From the NCBI GenBank assembly GCA_947313885.1, contig CAMZNU010000025.1, forward strand, positions 1-64,000: a DNA stretch of 64,000 nt. Reading direction: 5' to 3'. Origin of the DNA: an uncultured Clostridia bacterium. Its GTDB lineage: Bacteria > Bacillota > Clostridia > Lachnospirales > CAMZNU01. Below the pieces are notes generated by a model that saw only the letters and a list, made by a program, of their open reading frames with translations, searched no databases and was not told the DNA's origin. The translations under genes and the position numbers were made by a program. Positions 45,935 through 53,315 of this stretch are shown here, piece after piece. How positions within the stretch are numbered: position 1 is the stretch's first letter; the number at the start of each line of letters is the position of its first letter.

Positions 45935-47911
45935 ATGAAAAAAATAAGAACAGTAACTAAAAGAAAGATGTTATTTATATTAGTAGCGTTAGAAAGTATA
46001 TTGGTATTATTAGTTATAAGAGTTGGATACATACAAATCGTTAAATCAGATTGGCTACAAGAAAAAGCATTTGAACAACAAACAAGAGATAGACTAATAA
46101 AACCAAATAGAGGTTCAATACTAGATAGAAATGGAGAGGAGATAGCAACTACAAAAACAGTAGCATCAATAAGTGTAATAAATGCACAAATAGAAGACAA
46201 GGAAAAAGTAGCAAAAGAATTATCACGAGTGTTAGAATTAGAATATGAATATGTACTAGAAAAAGTAAATAAAAAAGTGGCATTGGAAAGAATAAAAACA
46301 AAAGTAGATAGAGAAGTAGCAAAAGAAATAAGAGAATTAGGGTTATCGGGTGTAAAAATAGATGAAGATATACTACGAGTATATCCGTATAATAATTTAG
46401 CATCGCATACGTTAGGATTTGTAGGTAAGGATAACCAAGGAATAATAGGTTTAGAGGCTAAGTATGATGAAAGGTTAAAAGGTGAAGCGGGAAAAATATT
46501 AACGGAAACAGATGCAAGGGGAATAGAAGTAGAAAACGGTAGAGAAATGCGAGTGGAGCCTATAAATGGTATGAATTTAAAAACTACGTTAGATCTAACA
46601 ATACAACAGTATGTAGAGCAAACATTAGAAAGTACGTTAGAGAGAACAAAAGCTAAACGTGTATCTATGATATTAATGGATCCTAATACGGGAGAAATAT
46701 TATCTATGGCAAATAAACCAGATTATAACGCTAACGATCCATTTAAAATAAATGATGAGGAGTTAGAAATGGTGTGGGATTATTTAAGCGAGGAAGAAAA
46801 AAATAATAGTTTAAATAGTATGTGGCGAAATTTTGCAATAAATGATACATATGAGCCAGGATCAACGTTTAAAGTAATAACTACGATAGCGGGATTAGAA
46901 GAGAGAGTAGTAAATCCAGACACACAATTTGTATGTAACGGACATACTATAGTAGGTGGAATAAAAATAAAATGTTGGAGATCGCCAATGTCACATGGTA
47001 ATTTAAATTTAGTAGAAGGAGTTATGAATTCTTGCAACCCAGTGTTTATGGACATAGCAGATAGATTAGGAACGGATAATTTTTATAAGTATTTAGATGT
47101 ATTAAAATTAAATGAACGAACAGGAATAGATTTAGCAGGGGAGGCTACAGGAATATTACATAAGCTTGAAAATGTAGGAGAAGTTGAGTTAGCGACTATG
47201 AGTTTTGGTCAATCATTTCAAATAACGCCGATACAACTACTAAGATCAGTAGCAATTACAATAAATGGTGGGTACGAAATAACGCCACATTTAGGAACAG
47301 AAATAATAGATTTAGAAGGAAATGTAGTAGAAAAGATGTTTCAAGGAAAAGGTACACAAGTAATATCAAGTGAAAATTCTAAAATTATGAGAGAAACGTT
47401 AGAAAGTGTTGTTTATGAAGGAACAGGAAACAAATCATATATACCAGGATATAGAATAGGTGGTAAAACAGCTACATCAGAGAAATTGCCAAGAAGAAGT
47501 GGTAAATATATAGCATCATTTTTAACTTTTGCACCAGCAGATGATCCAAAAGTAATAGGATTAGTTTTAATAGATGAACCAGTAGGAGCGTATTATGGTG
47601 GGCAAATTGCAGGACCTGTAATGAAAGAAGTGTTAGAAAATGTATTACCGTACTTAGGTATAGAGGCAGTTTATAAAGAAGAAGAATTAGAATTAGAGGA
47701 AGTACAAAAAATAATAGTCGAAGATTATATAGGCTTAGGTGCAAAAGAAGTAAAAAAACAATTAAAAGCATTAGGAGTTGCTATAGAATTAATAGATGAT
47801 AGAACAGATAAACAAAAAGAAGAAGGTATAGAGGGGATAGTATATAGCCAAATACCTAGAGTTGGCGAAGAAATAAATAAGACTAGTAAAATAATTGTGT
47901 ACGTAAAATAA
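45935..47911 (+). CDS. Class B penicillin-binding protein (SpoVD/PBP2-like) with PASTA domain
   Basis: Peptidoglycan transpeptidase for septal or spore-cortex wall. 658 residues: one N-terminal membrane helix (about 12-32), a dimerisation domain (R-G-S-I-L-D-R-N-G), a transpeptidase domain with G-S-T-F-K (active Ser near 308) and S-C-N (near 366), and a third motif reading G-G-K-T-A-T near 509, where most PBPs have K-T-G. A C-terminal PASTA domain spans about 595-658. GGGGGG is the ribosome site. The PASTA domain and length resemble SpoVD. The Ala in the KTG box is noteworthy and may affect beta-lactam interaction. Confidence 0.92.
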   Translation: MKKIRTVTKRKMLFILVALESILVLLVIRVGYIQIVKSDWLQEKAFEQQTRDRLIKPNRGSILDRNGEEIATTKTVASISVINAQIEDKEKVAKELSRVLELEYEYVLEKVNKKVALERIKTKVDREVAKEIRELGLSGVKIDEDILRVYPYNNLASHTLGFVGKDNQGIIGLEAKYDERLKGEAGKILTETDARGIEVENGREMRVEPINGMNLKTTLDLTIQQYVEQTLESTLERTKAKRVSMILMDPNTGEILSMANKPDYNANDPFKINDEELEMVWDYLSEEEKNNSLNSMWRNFAINDTYEPGSTFKVITTIAGLEERVVNPDTQFVCNGHTIVGGIKIKCWRSPMSHGNLNLVEGVMNSCNPVFMDIADRLGTDNFYKYLDVLKLNERTGIDLAGEATGILHKLENVGEVELATMSFGQSFQITPIQLLRSVAITINGGYEITPHLGTEIIDLEGNVVEKMFQGKGTQVISSENSKIMRETLESVVYEGTGNKSYIPGYRIGGKTATSEKLPRRSGKYIASFLTFAPADDPKVIGLVLIDEPVGAYYGGQIAGPVMKEVLENVLPYLGIEAVYKEEELELEEVQKIIVEDYIGLGAKEVKKQLKALGVAIELIDDRTDKQKEEGIEGIVYSQIPRVGEEINKTSKIIVYVK

Positions 47912-47973
47912 TAGTGATAAAATATAAAAGGAACAAAAAATATAAAAGAACAAAAGAAGAAAGGTAGTGTTAT

Positions 47974-48615
47974 ATGAAAATTTTAATAACAGGGTTTGAT
48001 TCATTTGGTGGAGAAAAAATGAACCCATCTTACGAAAGTGTAAAAAAATTGCCAGATAAAATTTTAGGTTGGGAGGTAGTAAAAATAGAAATACCAACAG
48101 TTATAAACAAAAGCATGGATAAAATTGTTAATAACATAAAAAAAATAAAACCAGATGTAGTAATATGTGTAGGGCAAGCAGGAGGAAGAAGTTGTATAAC
48201 GCCAGAAAAAATAGCGATAAATATAAATGATTTTGCTATAGAAGATAATGAAGGGAATAAAGTAGTTGGTGAAAAAATACAACAAGAAGGCGACGACGGA
48301 TATTTTAGTACGTTACCAGTAAATAAAATAGTAGAAGATTTAAGAAAGAAAGGTATACCAAGTGATATATCATATACAGCGGGAACATTTGTATGTAATG
48401 ATGTTTTTTATAACTTGATGTATTATGTAAAAAAGAATAAACTAAATATAAGATGTGGATTTATTCATATACCTTTTGTATTTGAGCAAGTAGTGGATAA
48501 AAAAAATACATCGGCAATGACGTTAGAAATGATTACAAAAGGGTTAGATAATGTAATAAGAACTGTAATACAAAATGAAACGGATACAAAAAGTAATTTA
48601 GGAACTATATGTTGA
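47974..48615 (+). CDS. pcp: Pyrrolidone-carboxylate peptidase
   Basis: Removes N-terminal pyroglutamate from peptides. 213 residues, starting K-I-L-I-T-G-F-D-S-F-G-G-E. The catalytic triad is visible: Glu in the G-Q-A-G-G-R-S-C-I-T-P-E-K region, Cys in A-G-T-F-V-C-N-D-V-F-Y, and His in C-G-F-I-H-I-P. It ends in TGA followed directly by an in-frame TAA. It lies 25 bp before the selenoprotein gene, so the two are probably co-transcribed. Confidence 0.96.
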   Translation: MKILITGFDSFGGEKMNPSYESVKKLPDKILGWEVVKIEIPTVINKSMDKIVNNIKKIKPDVVICVGQAGGRSCITPEKIAININDFAIEDNEGNKVVGEKIQQEGDDGYFSTLPVNKIVEDLRKKGIPSDISYTAGTFVCNDVFYNLMYYVKKNKLNIRCGFIHIPFVFEQVVDKKNTSAMTLEMITKGLDNVIRTVIQNETDTKSNLGTIC

Positions 48616-48640
48616 TAAGAAAGAAAAAGAAGGAGGAGTT

Positions 48641-49147
48641 ATGCAAAAGATAGAAGATTTTACATTACCAAATCAAAATGACGAACTAATAAATTTAAAA
48701 AGTATGTTGAGTAAAAAAAGAGTGTTAATAATAATGTATAGAGGTAGTTTTTGAGGTGCTTGAGGGAAACAAATTTCACAGGTCTGTGAAAACTATGAAG
48801 AAATAAAAAAATATAATACAGAAATAATATGCATTAGCGGTGATGATGATGTAAAAAAAGCAAAAGAATTTAAAGAAAAAAATAAAATACCTTTTGATGT
48901 GTTATATGATAAAAATTTAGACGTTGTAAAACGATTAAATTTTTTAGATATGTCACATAGAGAGGGAAGAACATTCAAAAAATTTGGAGATATATCGTTA
49001 TCGGGATATATTTATGTAATGAAAGATAGTTATGTAGCATTTGAAACAAAAGGAATATATAATACAAGACCGTCGATAGAAAATTTAATGAGTATGATAG
49101 AAGGAACGACAAAAGCGTTACCACTTAATAGAGATAATTTCATATAA
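48641..49147 (+). CDS. Peroxiredoxin-like selenoprotein with a U-G-A-U (UxxU) redox motif
   Basis: Read through two UGA codons, this is a 168-residue thioredoxin-fold AhpC/TSA (PRX-like) protein: E-D-F-T-L-P-N near the start, then M-Y-R-G-S-F, UGA (48752-48754), Gly-Ala, UGA (48761-48763), G-K-Q-I-S-Q-V, and further on I-C-I-S-G-D and I-P-F-D-V-L-Y-D. Relatives read Y-R-G-S-W-C-P-Y-C-x-x-Q-L, so each UGA sits exactly on a Cys of the CxxC. The frame is otherwise intact, with AGGAGG before 48641 and TAA at the end. A SECIS-like hairpin follows the second UGA. UGA is a stop in glmU, tilS and pcp, so genome-wide reassignment is unlikely. The protein probably reduces peroxides or disulfides through a diselenide centre. 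Conventional callers would report only the last 82 codons from 48899. Confidence 0.88.
48752..48791 (+). promoter_or_regulatory. Bacterial SECIS-like element inside the selenoprotein gene
   Basis: TTTCACA (48774-48780), loop GGTC (48781-48784) and TGTGAAA (48785-48791) form a perfect 7-bp hairpin. The loop begins 17 nt after the second UGA and 26 nt after the first. In E. coli fdhF the SelB-binding hairpin also has a GGUC-containing apical loop at a similar distance from the UGA. The bulged U of the E. coli hairpin is not seen here. One hairpin may serve both UGAs. Confidence 0.75.
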
Positions 49148-49193
49148 AAAAACAACCCAACCATTCATTAACGAACGGTTGGGTTGTTTTTTT
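49147..49193. terminator. Bidirectional terminator between selenoprotein gene and ptsI
   Basis: AAAAAACAACCCAACC and its complement form the stem, extended by TTC/GAA after an A-C mismatch, with A/T runs on both strands. Confidence 0.92.
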
Positions 49194-50853
49194 ATAAATA
49201 CTCGTTAAATATGTTAGCACAATCAGAAATTTTATTAGTTCTAATAGTGTGTTTAACTTGGGATACTTTAGAGCTACTAACACTAAATTCTTTAAGTCCC
49301 ATACCTAAAAGTAATTTAGTAGCTTCATCGTTACCAGCGAATTCACCGCACATACCACAGCTAATATTATTTTTCTTAGCAGAGTCTATAACGATTTTAA
49401 TACTTTTAAGAACGGCACTATGGAAAGTATCGTATAAATTAGCGATATTAGAATTTCCACGATCAACAGCTAAAATATATTGAGTTAAATCGTTAGTACC
49501 GATACTAAAGAAGTCAGAGTTTTTAGCTAATTCATCAGCATTTAAAACAGAAGCAGGAGTTTCTATCATAATTCCTACTTTAATGTTTTTGTCATAGCTA
49601 ATATTTTCTTTATCTAAATCGAATTTAACTTCATCAATAAGTTTTTTAGTATCTAATATTTCGTTAACAGATATAACCATAGGTAACATAATTTGAATAG
49701 TACCAAAGGCACTGGCACGTAAAATTGCACGTAATTGAACTTTAAAAATATCTTTAAGTTTTAAACAAAGTCTAATTCCACGAAGACCAAGAAAAGGGTT
49801 TTCCTCTTCATCAAATTCGTAATATGGTAATTCTTTATCACCACCGATATCTAAAGTTCTAATTTTTACGTATTTACCGTTGGAACTTTTAGCGACGTCT
49901 TTATATATTTCAAACTGTTCCTCTTCTGTTGGGAAGTGGTTAGAATGCATATAAATAAATTCTGTTCTAAAAAGTCCGATACCAGATGCATTTTGTTCAA
50001 AAGCTTTTACACATTCATCGACACTACCAGCGTTAGCACAAACAGACAAAGTTTCGCCACATAAAGTAGTAGCAGGTAAATCTTTAACTTTTTCTAAATC
50101 TTTTAAATGTTGCAAATATTCATCACGTTTTTTTATGTATGACGATAAAGTTTCATCATCGGGATTAATGATAATATTTCCATTAAACCCATCAACTATT
50201 ACAACGTCAGAAGTTTTAACATGTTTGCAAACATCATTAGCACCAACTAAAGCAGCAATGCCAAGATTATTAGCAATAATAGATGTATGAGATGTTTTAC
50301 TACCTAGTTCAGAGACTAAAGCACAAACGTTATCAACATCCATTTTAATTGTGTCGGAAGGTGTTAAATCTTTTGAAATAATGATAGTGTCTTTTTCTAA
50401 AGTGTCAAGAGAATCTGTAAAAGGTATATTTTTTATATTACAAATAGCTCTAACGTAAACGTCTTTTAAATCTTCGCCACGTGCTTTTAAATATTCGTCG
50501 TCAATGTTTTCAAACATAGCGATAAAACTATCGACAGTTTCTTTAAAAGCTCTATCAGACGGGAAGTTATCATTATTTATTTTATTAATAGTTTCATCGA
50601 TCAAAGCGATATCGTTTAAAATTTCTAAATGTGCTGTTAAAACATGTTTTTGATCATCTAGTTTGGAAATAGATATAAGATTATTAATTTCATCGGAACT
50701 TTTTTTAATAGCATTATTAAAAATATTTATTTCGGTTTCTTTTTGGTCGTTAGTTATAATATTATTTTCGATTGTAATAAAAGGCTTTACATAAACGTAA
50801 GCAGTTCCTATTCCGATACCTTTAGATGCACATAATCCTTTTAGTGTATTCAT
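49192..50853 (-). CDS. ptsI: PTS enzyme I (phosphoenolpyruvate-protein phosphotransferase)
   Basis: Takes phosphate from PEP and passes it to HPr. About 553 residues: phospho-histidine region G-S-K-T-S-H-T-S-I-I-A, the PEP-binding E-F-I-Y-M-H-S-N-H-F-P-T-E-E-E-Q, R-T-L-D-I-G-G-D-K, and C-terminal C-G-M-C-G-E-F-A-G. The start is set at 50853 because AAAGGAT lies in the longer open frame. ptsH is 19 bp upstream in the same operon. Confidence 0.97.
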   Translation of the reverse strand: MNTLKGLCASKGIGIGTAYVYVKPFITIENNIITNDQKETEINIFNNAIKKSSDEINNLISISKLDDQKHVLTAHLEILNDIALIDETINKINNDNFPSDRAFKETVDSFIAMFENIDDEYLKARGEDLKDVYVRAICNIKNIPFTDSLDTLEKDTIIISKDLTPSDTIKMDVDNVCALVSELGSKTSHTSIIANNLGIAALVGANDVCKHVKTSDVVIVDGFNGNIIINPDDETLSSYIKKRDEYLQHLKDLEKVKDLPATTLCGETLSVCANAGSVDECVKAFEQNASGIGLFRTEFIYMHSNHFPTEEEQFEIYKDVAKSSNGKYVKIRTLDIGGDKELPYYEFDEEENPFLGLRGIRLCLKLKDIFKVQLRAILRASAFGTIQIMLPMVISVNEILDTKKLIDEVKFDLDKENISYDKNIKVGIMIETPASVLNADELAKNSDFFSIGTNDLTQYILAVDRGNSNIANLYDTFHSAVLKSIKIVIDSAKKNNISCGMCGEFAGNDEATKLLLGMGLKEFSVSSSKVSQVKHTIRTNKISDCANIFNEYL

Positions 50854-50871
50854 AGTTAATCCTTTCAAATA

Positions 50872-51132
50872 TTATTCTTTAATGTTTTCGATATATTCAC
50901 AAACTTTAGTACAAACGTCGTCGCTGTTATCACCTTCAACTCTAACAGTTAAAACTGTATCAGCTTTAAGACCAAGAGCTAGAATATTTAATAAGCTTTT
51001 AGCATCAACACATTTGTCGTTAAATATAAATAATACTTTGTTCTCAAAAGTTTTAATGAAGTTAACTAATTGTGATGCAGGTCTTGCGTGTAAACCTGTT
51101 GGGTTGTTAATAGTTGCTGTTTTTTCAGTCAT
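50872..51132 (-). CDS. ptsH: Phosphocarrier protein HPr
   Basis: 86 residues. His in T-G-L-H-A-R-P-A-S accepts phosphate from EI, and a regulatory Ser sits in A-K-S-L-L-N-I-L-A-L-G, the site phosphorylated by HPr kinase in Firmicutes. The start is at 51132 because ATGGAGGATT provides the ribosome site inside the longer open frame. Confidence 0.97.
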   Translation of the reverse strand: MTEKTATINNPTGLHARPASQLVNFIKTFENKVLFIFNDKCVDAKSLLNILALGLKADTVLTVRVEGDNSDDVCTKVCEYIENIKE

Positions 51133-51160
51133 AATAAAATCCTCCATATTATGTATAAAA

Positions 51161-51616
51161 TTATTTGATTTCTAAAATTTTGTCATTTATAGAAACTAGA
51201 CCTGTTTTAAGAAGTTTGACTTGTTTACCGTCAAGGTTAGTAACAAGAACAGGTGTTTGAGTTGATGGTAAAGTAGATTTAAGCTTACTTAAATCAATAG
51301 TAGCTATTAAATCACCTTGCTTAACAGTGTCACCTTCTTTAACTACAGGTATAATTAGTTGTTCTTTTAATTTTACAGATTCGATACCGATGTGAACAAG
51401 AAGTTCGTATTTTTTAGAAGTAATACCAAATGCATGATTAGTATCGGCAACCATGGTGATATTACCACTTATGGGGCTATAAATATTATTATCTCTAGGT
51501 GTGAATAAATAACCATCACCAACTATTTTTTCAGAAAATACAGGGTCGATGCAAGTATCTATTGAAGAAATCGTACCATTTCCTATTGAATGTAAAATTG
51601 TTTTTTTGTTAAACAT
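51161..51616 (-). CDS. crr: PTS EIIA-glucose-type phosphotransfer protein
   Basis: About 151 residues. It has the EIIA-Glc beta-sandwich motifs with both active-site histidines: D-T-N-H-A-F-G-I and L-L-V-H-I-G-I-E-S-V. It is followed by G-D-T-V-K-Q-G-D-L-I. It stands alone rather than fused to an EIIBC permease, so it may serve several sugar permeases. The start is at 51616, with AAAGGATGGG upstream. Part of the crr-ptsH-ptsI run. Confidence 0.93.
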   Translation of the reverse strand: MFNKKTILHSIGNGTISSIDTCIDPVFSEKIVGDGYLFTPRDNNIYSPISGNITMVADTNHAFGITSKKYELLVHIGIESVKLKEQLIIPVVKEGDTVKQGDLIATIDLSKLKSTLPSTQTPVLVTNLDGKQVKLLKTGLVSINDKILEIK

Positions 51617-51636
51617 AAAACCCATCCTTTCAAATA

Positions 51637-53076
51637 TTAAAAATTAAATTTGAATAATTGGTCAAATTTAGAAAGTAGGGTAAAATTCCCCGTAACTTTA
51701 ACTTGACCTGTCATAAAGGCACGCTGTGTAGATAAAGTACCTTTTAAAATTCTTTCCCAAACTGTGGAGTTTCCAGAAATGGTAACACCAGAGTTATTAG
51801 AAACACCATTAAAGTATGTGCAGTCATTATTATCAATATTTAAATAGCAATCAAAATTTTCATCACCAAAAACATTTAATTGAAAGTTAGTAGTTATCCC
51901 GTTAGCTACAGCTGGTTTTAGATGATGAGCTAAACTTTGGATCTTTTGATTGATTGTAGTTGCACGCGGAATAACCTCGTCAGGGGACATAGGTGATAAC
52001 GGTTCGTTAATTACACTAGGATGACCTGTAAGAAAGTTGTTTAAAGAGTCGGAATATTCCGTATTTAGATTATTGTCAATGTTATTAGGTAGTTCATCAG
52101 ATAGTATATTATCTAAAAATGCTTTATCAGAATCTGTTTCTAAATAATTATTGTTGTAAATATTATTATTGTCAAAATTACGTTGTTGCTGAGGTTGTTG
52201 TTGAGGTTGTTGTTGTGGCTTAGGTTTAGGGATAGTTTTTTTAATCAAAGTATCGTTGTCAACATAAGGGTTTTTAATAAATCTTGTAGAAATATTTTCA
52301 CCAGACTTAGGAATATTTTTATTAGTCTTAGGAATATTTTTATTAGCTGTAGAAATATTTTTATTAGCTGTAGGAATATTTTTATTAGCTGTAGGAATAT
52401 TTTTATTAGCTGTAGGAATATTTTTATTAGCTGTAGGAATATTTTTATTAGCTGTAGGAATACTTCTATCCGAAATTAAGTTATTAGGAGTGTTAGAAGT
52501 ATTAGTTATAACGTTAGACATTGAATGTTGAGCTGTTGTATTTGTAAAAAAACTCCTGTTTTGTCGGAGGTATCGATAAAAGTCTTCAATGTATTTTTCA
52601 AGTAATAATTTATTACTTGAAGTTGTAGTTATAGAAGTTGCAACACTGTGATTAATACCAAAACTAATAGAATCAAATCCTCCTAAATGTTGGACAATAT
52701 CCGATAAATAGTTAAGGCTATTTTTTTCGCCTACCTTGTCAGAGATAGTTAAAAGAAAACAGTTTTTATCTCTAAGGGAATTTTCATAAATTGGTAAAGA
52801 AAAATAATCTATAAAATTTTTCATAATAGCGGATGGCATAAGCATATGTGTTGTGCAAATAAGCAAAACACCGTCACTACTAGCAATACTGTTCATAATA
52901 GAAGTGACATTTATATTAGGTGAGGGAGAATTTAAAAAAGGGATTTCAAACGTGCTTAGATCAAATTTTTCTAACGTAACATCTAGTTCCGAAAAAGTAT
53001 TATATATAATTTCCGATAAGCTAAGAGCGTTGTAATTTATATAGTTAGTACAACCATATATAACAGTTACTTTCAT
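51637..53076 (-). CDS. Flavodoxin-fold / SCP2 fusion protein with heptad tandem repeats
   Basis: 479 residues in three parts. Residues 1-170 look like an NADPH-dependent FMN reductase or flavodoxin-like domain (V-I-Y-G-C-T-N, then L-L-I-C-T-T-H-M-L-M-P-S-A-I-M-K). Residues about 200-340 are low complexity, with seven-residue repeats of the I-P-T-A-N-K-N type and Gln/Pro runs. Residues about 380-479 resemble an SCP2 sterol/lipid-carrier domain (N-F-Q-L-N-V-F, A-F-M-T-G-Q-V-K-V-T-G-N-F-T). Such fusions exist in Firmicutes, but the role is unknown. It lies 20 bp upstream of crr on the same strand and may be first in the PTS operon. AAGGAGG precedes the start. Confidence 0.8.
   Translation of the reverse strand: MKVTVIYGCTNYINYNALSLSEIIYNTFSELDVTLEKFDLSTFEIPFLNSPSPNINVTSIMNSIASSDGVLLICTTHMLMPSAIMKNFIDYFSLPIYENSLRDKNCFLLTISDKVGEKNSLNYLSDIVQHLGGFDSISFGINHSVATSITTTSSNKLLLEKYIEDFYRYLRQNRSFFTNTTAQHSMSNVITNTSNTPNNLISDRSIPTANKNIPTANKNIPTANKNIPTANKNIPTANKNISTANKNIPKTNKNIPKSGENISTRFIKNPYVDNDTLIKKTIPKPKPQQQPQQQPQQQRNFDNNNIYNNNYLETDSDKAFLDNILSDELPNNIDNNLNTEYSDSLNNFLTGHPSVINEPLSPMSPDEVIPRATTINQKIQSLAHHLKPAVANGITTNFQLNVFGDENFDCYLNIDNNDCTYFNGVSNNSGVTISGNSTVWERILKGTLSTQRAFMTGQVKVTGNFTLLSKFDQLFKFNF
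52300..52466 (-). repeat. 21-bp tandem repeat inside the flavodoxin-SCP2 gene
   Basis: About eight units, the central ones nearly identical, encode I-P-T-A-N-K-N with variants I-S-T-A, I-P-K-T and I-P-K-S at one end. The in-frame period makes length variation between strains likely. Confidence 0.9.
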
Positions 53077-53278
53077 ATATCCTCCTTATAAACTCAAAAT
53101 AAATATTTTTAAATTATTGACTAAGTAATTATATCATAAACTTAAAAATAAAACTATTATAAAAATAAATTTATACCAAAACATGTTAATATATTTTAGT
53201 GTATTAAGAATAAAAGAATATAAAAAAAGGAATAATAAAAAAAGATATATTAATATATGAAAAAAAGAAAAATTGTAG

Positions 53279-53284
53279 TATAAT
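53279..53284 (+). promoter_or_regulatory. -10 box of the secreted-protein pair
   Basis: A perfect TATAAT lies 32 bp before the GTG start. No good -35 is visible in the surrounding A-rich sequence. The rest of 53077-53315 is AT-rich spacer. Confidence 0.45.
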
Positions 53285-53315
53285 AAAAAAAAGATTAATT
53301 AGAGGGGGATATGTT

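Noticed and set aside
48752-48763. Genome-wide reassignment of UGA (to Cys or Trp) as explanation for the two in-frame UGAs
   Set aside because: glmU, tilS and pcp end at UGA at their normal family lengths, and Trp is encoded by TGG throughout; local recoding fits better.
48752-48763. Simple pseudogene explanation for the peroxiredoxin-like gene
   Set aside because: Two independent nonsense mutations landing exactly on both redox Cys codons, with an otherwise perfect frame and a GGUC hairpin nearby, is very unlikely.
52300-52466. CRISPR-like array
   Set aside because: The repeats are contiguous 21-bp in-frame coding units without spacers.
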